This document shows, piece by piece, positions 32,805-44,567 of a DNA stretch of 64,000 nt; position 1 is the first letter of the stretch; each line of letters begins with the position of its first letter. A program made the translations under genes and the position numbers. The notes beneath the pieces are model-generated. The model had not been told where the DNA came from. It saw only the letters and a program-made list of their open reading frames with translations, and did no database searches. The stretch lies in the NCBI GenBank assembly GCA_020809705.1, contig CP085828.1, forward strand, positions 1,798,001 to 1,862,000. The letters are read 5' to 3'. Origin of the DNA: Calonectria ilicicola. Lineage: Eukaryota; Ascomycota; Sordariomycetes; Hypocreales; Nectriaceae.

Positions 32805-34362
32805 TTAAATCCAACCCGAGTATACGTCCAGGCTCTCCTGACGAGCGCCCTCCATCTCACCTGTGACAGCCATGAGCTTGACCTTTGTGCCCTTGGTCTG
32901 AGCCCAGCCCTCTAGAAACTTTTCAACCCGTTGCGTAGTTTCGGAGTCATCCTTCATCAGCAGTGCCAATGCATCAAAGCCACCAGCACCGGGGACCACG
33001 CCACCGTAGACTCCGTCAATAGCGCTGACAGCGTCTAGGAGCTCCGTCTGGCTGTTAGGCTCGATTGGCACGTCACTGGCCGTGCCCATCTTCCGGATCA
33101 GCTCACGGACTCCGCCGACCTTGGTGGGCAGTTGATCAACATCGCCTTGTTTAAGCGTGGCAATCAGGTCCTCGTTTCGCTTTTGGAGATCATCCCAGAG
33201 CTGCTTGGAGCCTTCGGGGTCTTGGGCTTTCCACGCCAGAACCTTCTTGACCATGCTCACCGTCTTACTGCCGCAGTCCACATCGCACATTCTCAAAACC
33301 AAGCCGCTGGGGATCTTGACCTCCTCTTTGGCAACCTCCACATCCCACGTGGACTCGCCATCGATGAGCTGAACCAGCAAGTCTGCGAATCCCGGCGTGC
33401 CCGGCTCAGGAACCTTTCCCAGAGTCTCGGGAGAGAAGCGCTTGTACCTGCAAGACCCGAACACAGCCGCTGCCACGTCAAACCCAGAACCAACCTTGCC
33501 CTGAGCTGCACAGTGTGCGGCCTGCGCAAGATTATGCAGCGTCCTCTTTCCGGCTTGGGAGTCAATGTCAAAGAGCTCACGAGGAAGGTAATGGACCAGT
33601 AGAGCTGCGGTAAGCGACGTGACCAGGGCCGCAGAAGAGCCCAGACCCGTTTTGTTGGCGTCACCCAAGGTCACGGGGAAGCGGGCGAAGCGACCCCTTT
33701 GGGCATCTGCTTCACCCGAGTGGGAGTAATAGTCGTTGTCTGCAAGGATGATGAGACGAGACGACTTCATGCTATGGCTGGGACGCTGGTGGGCGACGCA
33801 GTCGATGTAGGTGAGAGCATAGCTGAGAGTAGTCTCCACAAAGGGGTTTGGGCTGATCTTGGATCCGCTGTGGCAAGTTGTGTGAGCATAGAGAACAGAC
33901 CTCAGACAGATTGACGTGAGGATCCCGAGAAGCCGGTTGACGCCTGACCAGGGTGAGTGGTAGCGAGGACGGCTTGGCCCGGGAAACTGGGACGCTGGAG
34001 AAGCCCGTGAGAGGGAGGGGTCGTAGCCAAATGATGATTGATTGATACCTTACAATGAAGACGTCGAATAAATGAAAAGAGCAAACTTACACTTGCAACT
34101 GAGTAACCTTGATGCCGCCTCCCGCCTCTGCCAGGTGGTAGCCATATCTCCACTGGGCATCAAGGAACTGAGGGCTGTCGACGATGATCTCCGTCAGCTG
34201 CACGCCTGGCGTCGTCGTGTGAATTTCGCCGGCAATGACGTTGATCCTGGCGTTGAGGCCAAATACGAAACCAGTGTGCTGGCGGTCCAGCACCAGGTAG
34301 CCGCCAGCGAGAAGCACCTTGCCGGGCGCCGACACGGCGATGGTGGGGTTCTTAGATGCCAT
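32805..34362 (-). CDS. ERG8: Phosphomevalonate kinase (Erg8)
   Basis: This GHMP-family kinase phosphorylates 5-phosphomevalonate to 5-diphosphomevalonate in the mevalonate pathway feeding sterol and isoprenoid synthesis. On the reverse strand, exons 34362-34091 and 33867-32805 join across a 223-nt intron (GTAAGT...ACAG), unusually long for this window, giving 444 residues (yeast Erg8 has 451). The N terminus reads SAPGKVLLAGGYLVLD, the family's substrate-end motif. The GHMP ATP-binding loop is KTGLGSSAAL (GLGSSA at 165-170). The junction TQLQV-GSKISPNPF restores the conserved NPF region. The C-terminal GHMP motif is represented by VPGAGGFDALALL. An alternative donor two bases upstream would break the frame. 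There is no targeting signal; a cytosolic location is expected. Confidence 0.93.
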
Positions 34363-35429
34363 GGCGTTTTTTGGAGGGGTGAGGATAGGGGGGCAGGGCA
34401 GCCTTTCTGTGCTGAAAGGGGAGGGGAAAAAAGAAAATTCGTTGTGGACAAACGCGAGGCAAGCGTTCAATTACGGAACTGGTATCTCAACAAAAACAAA
34501 AGGCTGCAATGGTTTGTGTCAAGGTGCGAACGTGAGACAGCAAAGGATTCTTCGGGAGTGAGCTCTTTTACTCTCCGCTCAACCATCGGAGGATTTGTCC
34601 AAGAAGCGGCGGGGCCATCGCGGGCTTCGTACAGTGCCAAATTTGTGTAAACTCCCCGATATGACACTGTGGGACTTGGCGGTGACTGCCGTGAGCCAGG
34701 ATCTCATGCGTGTCCGGTTGCTTCTATTCTGAGGTGAAGTCGCATTTGGTAGTGCGTCCATTGGACAATTCCATTCTTCGCATAGTCGCCTCTCCAATGT
34801 CGTTGCCCAATGCCGCGCAACTCATACTTATGCCGTGTCACTCGACAGGGCATGAATGTGCCGTAATGCTAACCAGAATAAGCCTATTTGTTTCATCACC
34901 ACCACCACCACCACTACCGCCACCATTCAATGCCCATTTTAAAACTCATCACGTTGGCTCAAATCTTGAATTATACATGTTGTTGTTATTGATGAATTAT
35001 TTCTTTGAAATTTCATTTCTGGTTTTGATAATACAGGCAGCAGGGTCCTATCTCTGCGTCGCCTTCCCGGAAATTCTCCGTGTTCCCAGATATCCTTCTC
35101 CTTGGTCCCTATATGCTGCACGAATATTTGTTTTTCCTTATCGGAGTGGTGTGATGTCTATCAGGGAACGCCAGGTCCCGAATCCTTTAACCCAGGCCCA
35201 AACGTTCTCAAGTCATAACCCAGACCCATTTTATGTCCCCGAACGCCATCCCATTGAAGGGACCGAGGGTGTTCTGCTCCTCGAAACTCAAAATGCAACC
35301 CCGTAGAAAAACATAAGTCCCAACCAGTACAACGGGGTATCAAACAGACCGCATCCAATTAGACAAAGGAAATAAACCGTAACCCTGAACAATGAACAAC
35401 GCCGAAGCACAGCCAGGCATTATATGCAT
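34363..35429. other. Intergenic region between tandem ERG8 and PPR genes
   Basis: About 1.07 kb lies between the 3' end of the PPR gene and the ERG8 start, both on the reverse strand. It should contain the ERG8 promoter and the PPR 3' flank. A short (CCA)n-like run occurs at 34902-34922. The + frame at 34710-35306 is not supported as a gene. Confidence 0.55.
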
Positions 35430-38400
35430 TCATTCAGTAGCAGCTTCTTGGCCACCGCCAAGAAGCTCAAGAACCTTGTTGACAACAGCACTAGGGTAAC
35501 CGCGGGTGAGCATCTCTCCAACGACACCCTTGGCCTGATCCCGCTGCTCAACGGCCAGATAGGCGCGAGTCATAGCTTCATATGTGCTAGGCTCACGCTT
35601 CTCTCGGCCAACAGTATCATAGATCTGCTGGGCTTTCTCGATATTCTTCTCGGCAGCCCAGCCATGGATCAGAGTATTGGCAATATACGGAGTCAGCTCG
35701 ACGCGCTGGCTTCGCATCTTGGCCAGAATAGGCTCGGTTGCAGCAACCTGGTGGTTGGCAACCATAGCCTCAAAGAGAGCCTGGTAAAGGCTAGCGTTGA
35801 CAGGAACCAGAGACTGGCTGACAACATTATCAAACATCTTGCGGGCACCCTCCATGTCGTGCATGACGCATCCTCGAGCGTGGATCAAGGAAGCGTAGTG
35901 AACAGGTTCGACGCGCTGGCCTGAGGCACTGATGGTAGCCAGAACCTCTTCAGCAGCGGCCATATCAACAGGTTCAAGAGTGGCATGGGTGTCAACCAAG
36001 AGCTTATAAGTGTGGGCGGTCGGGGCGATGCCCTTGGCCTTCATACGCTCATAGTAAGCGAGAACCTTGGACTTGTCACGCTTGGTTGTCAAGAAGAACT
36101 GCATCATGCTGTTGTAAGGAGCGGGGCGGGCCTTGTAGTTTGGCATAGCCTCCATCTCATCAAACAGCTCCTCGGCAAACTTCTCGTCGCTAACTCGGCA
36201 AAGGGCGTTGACAATGGTACCGTAGGTAACAGAAGTAGGCTTGATTCCCAGGGCTCGCATCTCAGCGAAGTAAAAGAGGCAGTCGTCAATTCGTCGGGCC
36301 TTGCCGAGCTTGCCGATCAGAGCGTTGTACAAGAAAGAGCTGGGCTCAACACCCTCAGCCTTGGCACGGTGGAAAATACGGACAGCCTCGGAGGCCTCGT
36401 CAAAGGTCTTGGTTGAGTCCTTGAGGGTGGTGATGTACAGACCAAAAGTGTTGGCAGAGGGAGTGGCACCCATCTCCAGCAACTCCTGGTGGAACTGCTC
36501 AGCCCGTCCACGGTTACCGACGGTGAGACAGGCGCCAACCATAGCATCCAAGATGCTGGACCAACCATATCGAACAACAGCGTACTGGGGCATGAGCGGC
36601 ATATCGGTGCGAGCCATGGCAAGGATATCGTGGCACAGATCCATCTTACCATCACGGGCAGCAGCGGAAATCAGCTTCGCGTAGGTAATGTATCGGGGGT
36701 GTCGTCCAGCTCGTCTCATGTTTCGGAATCGGTTCAAGGCTTCCGTCAGGCGAGGTCCCTTGCGACCATGGTTACCCTCAAGATCATCAGCAATAAGGGA
36801 AGATCCCTTGAAGTCGGTGTTGTGGGCATAAGGGTCGAAAGTATCCTCGAAGCTGGAAACGGTCGTGTTCGATGGGAAAGGAGAGATAGACTGCTGGAAG
36901 CTCGAGATCTGAGATGCCATCTCACGAGGATCAGGGATGCCGCGAATCTCCATGTATCGAGTGACAAACTCGATACCCTCATCAATTTCCTCGGCAAGGT
37001 GGGGTCGGGCCTCAGATTCGGTAGCTCGGATTCGCTGGAACATCATCTCGGACTGGGCCAAACCCTCTGCAACTTGGCCAGAGCCAATCAAGGCGATAGC
37101 ATACATGGCAGTGGGCTCGATAAAAGCAGCGGTTGGGGTCATCTCGGGGTTAGTCAGAACGTTCCAGTACTTAGTAGCAGCAGCGACGTCACCCTCTCGC
37201 ACGCTCATGGCAAGAAGAGAGGTGGCGGGAATAGCAAGGTCATCCAGATGGTTAGGAATGCTGGAATAAGCAGCAATGGCAGTGGCCTTGTCATCCTTAT
37301 CGGCAGCAATTGTGGCAATCTTGCCCATGGCACGGGCACGAGCCTCAGCCTCGACGGCTTGAGCCCACTGGAAAGCCTCCTGGTAGATGCCTCGGGAGAT
37401 GAAGCCCTTGACAAATCCGGTGGTGACCAGGGCATCCTTAATGTCAGCAGCACGAACTCCGTACTCGCTAATGATCTTTTGGAAGAACTTCATGGCACCC
37501 TCAATCTTGTCAGTGATGACATAGGCATTGAGAACGGCAGCGTAGACCTCCGCATCCAAACGGTCGTGGAGGGTCTCTTCGCCCTCGTCGTGGGCAATAG
37601 CCAAGCTGCGGTACTCATTATAGCACTCCACAGCACTGATCAAGTCACCGGAGCCAGCGAAGGTGGTGATCATGGTGGGGAAAAGGGCGGCGAAAGGAAC
37701 CACCTTGTTGGCCTCCATGTGCTCAAACAAACGGAGCATGTCCGCAGTTCGTCCGGCCTGGGCACAGGCGGAAATCAGCTGCTGGTAGGTCTCAGCGGAG
37801 TACAGGGCAGTGTCAGTGTCAACAGAGGTGTCAAACAACTTGATAGCCAAGTCAAGTCGGTCGTCTTCGCAGAGAATGGCGTGCTCAAGCTCGTGCGAAG
37901 CGAACATGAATTTGCCAGGCTCATCCATACCTCCAAAGCGCACTCGCTTGTCTTCCAGAGCTGCCTTCAACTCAGCAACCTCCAGGCATCGTGATGCAAG
38001 CAGGCCGACCAGAATATTGTAAGTATCAGCATCAGGAGACACTCTCCTTCGGAGCATGTCAGCATAGACATCGAGAGCCTTTGAGACAATCTCAATCTTC
38101 TTGGAAGGGATGTGGATGGCAGCCACGAGAAGGGCATTGTAGGCACTGGCAATGGGCTGAACGCCGGTAGCCAACATGGCCTCGAAAACGGTGGGAATTT
38201 CAGCATAGCGACCACCTTCAGAGAGTTTGTGGAGGTGGTCCGCATAAGACTGGGACTGAGGATCAACCGGAGGAGTAGCACTACGAGCGATGCTTGCCGG
38301 AGTTTGCGACCTCTCAGCCACAGGGGATCGTATTCTCGAGCCTGCGACAGATCTTCCATCGGCGGACGCATTTTCAGCGGCCTCTTGGAGACTCCGGGCT

Positions 38401-38927
38401 TCAATTGCCCTCTCAAGGGCAGCATCAATGTGAGCTAGGGCCGCTTGGTCCTCGAATGACAGAGCTGACTCGATGTCAGCATCGTCAATAATGGCATGCT
38501 CATTCTCCGGCGCATAAGCTCTCTCCTTCCCGGTGAGGATGGAAGCGGCAGTGGGCTTCCATTCAATGCGCTTAGGAAACTCAAACTGAGACCATTCGGC
38601 ATCAACCTCCCCAGAGGCCTGCTGGTCTTGCAGAGCCTCGAAGTAGTCGTCTAGACCTCCATGATTCTGGGCAGGTCGGTGCTCAGTGAGACCGGTAGGG
38701 GCGACTCTCTCGGTATGGAAAGCGGAGTGAAGCTGAAGTCCAGATAGACGGCCAAGGCGGGACTTGGTAGTGCGACGAGTAAAAGCGGGACGGTTCTGAG
38801 AGTTGAGGACGTGAGGGTGTGTGGCAGCGACTACTGACTGGGCGTAGCCGTGAGTGGTGATAGATTTGGCGAATGTTGATCCTTGACGGACGAAATTCGA
38901 GTAGAGGGAAGAATAGATAGTAGGCAT
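35430..38927 (-). CDS. Mitochondrial pentatricopeptide repeat (PPR) protein
   Basis: This is a single-exon gene of 1165 residues. PPR proteins bind organellar RNA and act in its stability, processing or translation. The first 70 residues are rich in Ser, Thr, Arg and aromatic residues and nearly lack acidic ones up to the RRTTKSRLGRL region, fitting a mitochondrial presequence. PPR-like helical pairs are visible from about 230 (VFEAMLATGVQPIASAYNAL) and are clearest from about 840 to 1150, with consecutive repeats such as SFLYNALIGKLGKARRID, TYGTIVNALCRV, HTYKLLVDTHA and YIANTLIHGWAAEKN. Size and layout resemble the fungal Cya5/Pet309 type that supports cox1 expression, but I cannot confirm orthology. 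A 5' UTR intron is possible: a GTAAGT donor at 39162 and a TTATAG acceptor ending at 38954. The antisense strand is open for 501 codons, which I treat as a shadow. Confidence 0.88.
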   Translation of the reverse strand: MPTIYSSLYSNFVRQGSTFAKSITTHGYAQSVVAATHPHVLNSQNRPAFTRRTTKSRLGRLSGLQLHSAFHTERVAPTGLTEHRPAQNHGGLDDYFEALQDQQASGEVDAEWSQFEFPKRIEWKPTAASILTGKERAYAPENEHAIIDDADIESALSFEDQAALAHIDAALERAIEARSLQEAAENASADGRSVAGSRIRSPVAERSQTPASIARSATPPVDPQSQSYADHLHKLSEGGRYAEIPTVFEAMLATGVQPIASAYNALLVAAIHIPSKKIEIVSKALDVYADMLRRRVSPDADTYNILVGLLASRCLEVAELKAALEDKRVRFGGMDEPGKFMFASHELEHAILCEDDRLDLAIKLFDTSVDTDTALYSAETYQQLISACAQAGRTADMLRLFEHMEANKVVPFAALFPTMITTFAGSGDLISAVECYNEYRSLAIAHDEGEETLHDRLDAEVYAAVLNAYVITDKIEGAMKFFQKIISEYGVRAADIKDALVTTGFVKGFISRGIYQEAFQWAQAVEAEARARAMGKIATIAADKDDKATAIAAYSSIPNHLDDLAIPATSLLAMSVREGDVAAATKYWNVLTNPEMTPTAAFIEPTAMYAIALIGSGQVAEGLAQSEMMFQRIRATESEARPHLAEEIDEGIEFVTRYMEIRGIPDPREMASQISSFQQSISPFPSNTTVSSFEDTFDPYAHNTDFKGSSLIADDLEGNHGRKGPRLTEALNRFRNMRRAGRHPRYITYAKLISAAARDGKMDLCHDILAMARTDMPLMPQYAVVRYGWSSILDAMVGACLTVGNRGRAEQFHQELLEMGATPSANTFGLYITTLKDSTKTFDEASEAVRIFHRAKAEGVEPSSFLYNALIGKLGKARRIDDCLFYFAEMRALGIKPTSVTYGTIVNALCRVSDEKFAEELFDEMEAMPNYKARPAPYNSMMQFFLTTKRDKSKVLAYYERMKAKGIAPTAHTYKLLVDTHATLEPVDMAAAEEVLATISASGQRVEPVHYASLIHARGCVMHDMEGARKMFDNVVSQSLVPVNASLYQALFEAMVANHQVAATEPILAKMRSQRVELTPYIANTLIHGWAAEKNIEKAQQIYDTVGREKREPSTYEAMTRAYLAVEQRDQAKGVVGEMLTRGYPSAVVNKVLELLGGGQEAATE

Positions 38928-41900
38928 TTAGAACAGGCCTAGTGGGGGGAGGGCTATAAAGAATGTCTCAGTCAGCATTAAAAAAACATAACATAACCAG
39001 GTCAAGGGATTGAATCGTATTCAGGTGAACTTGTTGTGCCTGAGGATTGGGGAAAAGGGACCCAAAGTCGGATGATAATGATATAGTGATCGGGCCACGA
39101 GATGTTGAGGGGCGTGAATGTGGTGGTGGTGGCGGCGCACCAATTGAAAAAAAGTCACTTACATGGGAAAAGAGGAAGGATATCGAGTGCAGGTTCATTT
39201 GACAGCGCTACAGCCGTCAAACAAACGCGCAAGCCAGATTAAGGAGAGAATTGTGAAGAGGGGATGAGAGGATGAATTGTCGAAGGGGGAATGACTGAAA
39301 GAAAAGGCTGGACGTGAGAAGAATGTCTGGTCTGGGGTTGGTGGTGAAGTGGGTTTGACCTGGGAGAGGAGACGGGCTGGCCCTGGGCGGTGGACGGGGG
39401 ATGCAGCTTTTTTTCATTGCCTGAGGTGGATACGGGCGGTACGTAGTTTGCTGTGAGGGATCCATGGATCCATGCGTCAGGAAGCAGCTGCAGCGATGTG
39501 GTGGATGGCATTGCGTGTGGGGTGCAAAGCGTGCAAAGGGCAATGTGCAGTGGATGGAACGCCGGGCTGGGGGACCGAGAGCTCAACGCTTGGGACCGGC
39601 CATCAACTTCGTCTCCGAGCGGTCAGCGAGATGTACATGCACCGCAAGCTTAGCTGGGGCCGGTACTTGGCATGGCCGTCGAGGTTCGCGGATTTCGGAC
39701 GCGGAGTTTAGTGTGGGTGTGTGAGTGGGCTCGGGGCTGGCTTGAGCTGTGACTGGCCGCGGCTTCTGGAATGACTCAACCCTTGTCCCTGCCGGTCCCT
39801 GCCGTCGTTGCTGTTGTTTTTCTTCAAACCCTCTTATTTTCCACTGCAACAGTGGCTTCGCTGAGCCCTTCGCTACCCGTCCTCGGCGAGCCATCCAGTC
39901 ATCCACCTAGCTCCCGGCCATGCCCACGGTGAGGGCGCCCGCCGTGGGGCAGTATCTCTCCAGCAGATACCCCGCCTCGCATGCAGGCACCCACTCACGC
40001 GGAAGTAGATTTTTAACCCGCCTCCTCACACACGCACACGAGGAAACAAGTCTAGGCCGCTAGTCAAAAAACAGAACGTGCTGGAAGGTGGGAGGAAGAG
40101 CCAGGCTCCCTGCCTGTCATTGACTGCCATCCCAGATCCTAGGGCACAGGTTGCCGCCCCGGCGGAACTCACCTCAGGCTATATTTGCTTTTCTTTTGCC
40201 TTCACAAACCAGCAATTCCATGCGTGACTTTTTGGTTCCAACCGAGGAAATCCCAACTCATTGCCATCTTGACCAATGTGTGTCCATCAAAAAAGCAAAT
40301 GTAGCCTGGCCGCAGCCTCACCTGCGTCCTCTGTCGTTGAATTACATGCATTGACTTTTTTCCACGCACGCGACCTTCCAAGCCCGCTTCAAGGCATGCG
40401 CCTAGATGACGACAATTTACGCACAGCGCTAAGGAATTACACGCACTTGCGGTCAGACGGAGCACAACTTTGCGACGTCCCAACTGTAGATCCAGGGGTC
40501 TCAGGACGCTGCACAACGCCTTGTGGCGGGCGTTGTGGTGGCCGAGGCGAGAACAAACCGGCGCCCGTTTACCTATCCCTGCGAGTCTTCGCCTCCCGTC
40601 CCCGGGTGGATACCAAGGGAGAAGCCGGAATCCATGGCCACGTCCTGCAGCCAACCTATCGGGTTGCGCCCAGTTGCCCCAAATTTTCTTGTTGCCCTCC
40701 AACCAAAAGGCCCAGACTTAGCTAGCAATTGGTGAATCATCCTGTAAGGTAAGGTTTGTTGGTGTTTTTTTTTTTTTTGCTCGCCGCCTTTTACTTGCCT
40801 TTGCCTCATTCTCAGCTCTGCTTGCGTCCATGTGCTATATGTGGATCTAGGGCAAGCATCGCGCAAAAGCCAATGACTGCAGGGTCCAATTTGTGCCGAC
40901 ATCCTAAGCGTTTTTCTCGATGTAGAACCATTCCCTCCAACAGCAACAAGCAGCGCACACGAGGCATAATTAAACCCAGAAAGTCAATGTAAACCAATGC
41001 AGAAAGACGTCAACAAGGCAACAGTCAGTCCCATGATTCCCGTTCTCCGGGGGCCAAAACAGTTCAGCCTGCTTGCTCCGACGCCCCCACTATTATATTT
41101 TCCTCAGCCACAAGAGTAAAAAAAAAAAATATGCGGAACGTCAGCTCCAGCCAATTTAGCCAAGTGGCGTCACACAAACCTGACAGGGAACCACAGGGCT
41201 GCAGTTTTCGATCCGTCACATGGGCCTGGGCAACGAAAATGTCCCGTCTTGTTGCCGGATGCCACGGAGCATCTGACTGCTGACATATCTCTTGCCTCTC
41301 GTTGTCCCTACTGTCTACCATCAAGCCAAGCCCGAGGCCGAGCGGATCTAAGCACCCAGCACACAGCACCAGTCGGCATTTTGTCTTGCCCCGCCTCCGA
41401 CTCCCGTCAACAGGACAGATCCCCGTTAAGTCTAGCATCCGCTTCGCAACTGAACGCGTTGCCTCGATGCCTGGTGATCCATTATTACGGCTCGGTGATT
41501 ACTTTTTCGGCGCGTCCCAATTGAGCGAACCCATAAGATAGCAACTATACAGTCGTCGCGCATTTCAATTCCAATGCCAATAGTGGTCATCCTGGTCCAG
41601 TTTGCAGGACAGCTGTGAGGCCACCTTACCCTGTCCACCCTTCAGCGTTCGTATCGTCACCGACGGCAATTTACTCGCTATACCCTCTACTAACCCCACG
41701 AACCATGATAAAAAACCATGCATCACTCCGCATGCGCGTGCTTCCCTTCCGTCCAACGCCCAAAGACCGGGATGGCACGGGATAATAATCATGCCTCGCA
41801 TGCTAAGACAGAGGGCCAAGCCCTCCACATTTTGTACCCAATGCAGGATCTAAATTCGAGGGTCCTGGTCGTATTCTTCGGGAAAAGTTAATAATTGCTA

Positions 41901-42326
41901 TAGCTGCAGCCCCTCGACACACGTCATTTGGCTAGAGAATAACAGTTTTGAATTAACACCTCATTTTGAAGACAGAATATTTCCCAATTCATCTCCCCAA
42001 GGTTTTTGAGAAACTTGTGCTAGTTGAATCTCTCTCGACCTGCCTCTAGTAATTTTTGCCCTTGAAATCATAACTAAACAATGCAGGATGGAAGAGGAGA
42101 CATACTCTATGTGGTTAATCAACAACATTAGCTCCATCATGCATAGTGGGTACCAAGACATCGTAGGACAAGTCCCGATTACCCCAGGCGGACATTGAGA
42201 TCCGGTAGATAAGATAAGATAGCTTTATCGATAAGCTGATTACAGGAAGTATCCAAAACTTTTTTTTTCTTCGCGCCTCCAGACTAAGCCCCACCACCTC
42301 CTACGACCTGTACGACATCCGACATC
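38928..42326. other. 3.4 kb divergent intergenic region between PPR gene and DBP7
   Basis: I see no supportable gene. The PPR side includes a possible 5' UTR intron (38954-39162). The centre has many short overlapping frames on both strands without family features, and T or A homopolymers near 40765 and 41120. From about 41860 to 42290 the sequence is AT-richer, followed by a C-rich leader into the DBP7 start. Confidence 0.5.
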
Positions 42327-44567
42327 ATGGCGGACGATGGCATGCTCTTGAATTTCGAGCTGGGCTCCGGCCCCATCAAGCCGCAGGTCAAGTTCAAGGG
42401 CGGTCGCTGGAGGGACAGGAAGCAGGCTGAGAAGTCGGCGAGGCTGGCTTCTGGTGGGCCGGAGGCACGCAACCCAACGAGAGAGGATGGAGGCGACCAA
42501 AGATCATTCAAGCGTCAAAGGACAGACAACGATGGCTTCAATCGACGATTCGACCACAATTCTTCACCGGGAAACTTTCCTCGAGAGAAGCGCTTCGGCG
42601 GCGATGGTGCGACGAACAAGAATCGAAATCAACAAGGCGGCTCCGGAAAAGGCGACCGACAGGTTATTTCTCGACTCTTTTCCTTCAATCCCTCTCAAAA
42701 GACAGAACTTGATGAAAAAGATTCCGAATGGGCTGCTCCAGAGCCTACCAATGCGCCGCTCTCCGACGTCGCCAGCTTCGGCACATTGACCATCTCTGCG
42801 CGCTTAGTGGAGGAGCTCAGAAAAATGAACCTGGAAAGACCGACTGCGATTCAACAAAAGGTAATTCCGCATATGCTGTCCAACAGCTCGGATGCCTTCG
42901 TCCAGGCCGAGACGGGTTCCGGAAAGACCTATTCGTACCTGCTGCCCATTCTGCACCGAGTTCTCCTCCTAAGTGAGCGAGGGAAAGCCCAAATACATCG
43001 AGATTCCGGAGTATTCGCCATCATTGTTGCGCCAACCCGAGAACTTGCAAAGCAAACTCACACCGTGCTTGAGCAGCTCATTCGACCTTTTCCATGGCTA
43101 GTTTCCACGGCGATCACTGGAGGAGAATCGAAAAAAGCCGAAAAGGCAAGAATACGAAAGGGCGTCAATTTCCTGGTTGCCACCCCTGGACGACTCGCTG
43201 ATCATATCGACAACACGAAAGCACTCAGTCTAAGCACCGTCAGATGGCTCATCCTGGATGAAGGTGATCGCCTGATGGATCTAGGTTTCGAGGACGATTT
43301 GAAGAAGGCCATTGATGCACTACGCAAGATTGACGTCTCCGACAAGCTCCTAGACGGAACCTCCCTGAAATCCCTTCCCGACCGACGAGTGACTGTTCTA
43401 TGTTCTGCAACGATGAAGATGAATGTGCAAAAGCTAGGAGAAATGAGTTTGGCAGATGCGACATTCCTGGCCGCGGAGAAGGAGGATATCAAGGTCGATG
43501 ACGACAAGGCCATGAAGGCTCCTGCTCAGCTTCACCAGTCATACACCATTGTTCCAGCCAAGCTTCGACTGGTCACGCTGGTTTCCTTCCTAAAATCCAC
43601 CTTTTCTCGTCGCGGGCGGACCATGAAGGCAATTGTCTTTATGTCTTGCGCAGATTCTGTTGATTTTCACTACGAACTTTTGAGAGACCCCAATCAAAAC
43701 GAGGCCGCTGTCGCATCATCCAAGGAGGCGGAATCTGTGTCCAAGACTGTCTCGAAAGCAGCTTATATGACATCCCCGGCAAGCCCTGAGGTGGTACTAC
43801 ATAGAATGCACGGCTCACTGTCACAGCCCATCCGCACAGCTACTCTCAAGTCATTCTCCGCCTGCAAGTCACCCTCTCTCCTAATCACCACTGATGTATC
43901 ATCTCGAGGTCTCGATATTCCCTCGGTTGACTTGGTCATCGAGTATGATCCCGCTTTTAGCTTTGCCGATCACATTCATCGTGTTGGCCGAACTGCTCGA
44001 GCGGGTCGACCTGGTGACGCCCTTCTCTTCCTCCTGCCTGGCACTGAGGAAGGCTACATTGAACTCCTCAAAGCATCTACGCCCCCAACTCATCAGTCAT
44101 ACGACTCCATCCTCAAACAAGCTATGATGACCAAGCTTGAGTTCCCCGTCAAGACTACAGCATCTCCCGAGGATGGGCAATCCTACCACGATAAAGCCGA
44201 GGCGTTACAGTTGCATTTTGAGCAGCGCCTACTCGAAGACACCAAGCGCTTAGAGCTTGCCAGAAACGGCTTCAAGTCACATATCCGAGCGTACGCCACT
44301 CACGTAAAGGAAGAGCGGGCCCACTTTGACATTTCGGAGTTGCACCTGGGACATACCGCAAAGAGTTACGCTCTAAGAGAGGCACCCGGCGGCATCGGCG
44401 CCGGTGTGGAGAGGAAGACGAAGAAGCGAGGCCACAAGGATATCAGCAAGGGCGGCAAGGATAGCGACAAGGACAAGCCCACAGATGAGAGATCGGCTCG
44501 TGATATTATCAAGAAAAAGAGCATGATGTTGATGAAATCTGCAGCAGATGAGTTCAACATTGGTTAA
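42327..44567 (+). CDS. DBP7: DEAD-box ATP-dependent RNA helicase Dbp7
   Basis: Dbp7 (DDX31 type) works in the nucleolus in assembly of the large ribosomal subunit. The gene is one frame of 746 residues, matching yeast Dbp7 (742). The basic, Arg/Asp-rich N terminus starts MADDGMLLNFELG. Helicase motifs in order: Q motif RPTAIQQKVIP (171-181), motif I AETGSGKT (194-201), Ia APTREL (235-240), Ib TPGR (286-289), motif II in the Dbp7-typical form DEGD (311-314), motif III SAT (360-362), then in domain 2 TTDVSSRGLDIP (521-532) and motif VI HRVGRTARAGR (551-561). The C-terminal quarter includes the family's helical extension and a Lys-rich tail (KKRGHKDISKGGKD). DEGD in place of DEAD is normal for this subfamily. 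There are no introns. Confidence 0.96.
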   Translation: MADDGMLLNFELGSGPIKPQVKFKGGRWRDRKQAEKSARLASGGPEARNPTREDGGDQRSFKRQRTDNDGFNRRFDHNSSPGNFPREKRFGGDGATNKNRNQQGGSGKGDRQVISRLFSFNPSQKTELDEKDSEWAAPEPTNAPLSDVASFGTLTISARLVEELRKMNLERPTAIQQKVIPHMLSNSSDAFVQAETGSGKTYSYLLPILHRVLLLSERGKAQIHRDSGVFAIIVAPTRELAKQTHTVLEQLIRPFPWLVSTAITGGESKKAEKARIRKGVNFLVATPGRLADHIDNTKALSLSTVRWLILDEGDRLMDLGFEDDLKKAIDALRKIDVSDKLLDGTSLKSLPDRRVTVLCSATMKMNVQKLGEMSLADATFLAAEKEDIKVDDDKAMKAPAQLHQSYTIVPAKLRLVTLVSFLKSTFSRRGRTMKAIVFMSCADSVDFHYELLRDPNQNEAAVASSKEAESVSKTVSKAAYMTSPASPEVVLHRMHGSLSQPIRTATLKSFSACKSPSLLITTDVSSRGLDIPSVDLVIEYDPAFSFADHIHRVGRTARAGRPGDALLFLLPGTEEGYIELLKASTPPTHQSYDSILKQAMMTKLEFPVKTTASPEDGQSYHDKAEALQLHFEQRLLEDTKRLELARNGFKSHIRAYATHVKEERAHFDISELHLGHTAKSYALREAPGGIGAGVERKTKKRGHKDISKGGKDSDKDKPTDERSARDIIKKKSMMLMKSAADEFNIG

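Noticed and set aside
36489..37994. 501-codon open frame on the + strand
   Set aside because: It lies wholly antisense to the PPR gene. The Ser/Gly/Leu/Val-rich composition is the mirror of the gene's codon bias, and it has no family features.
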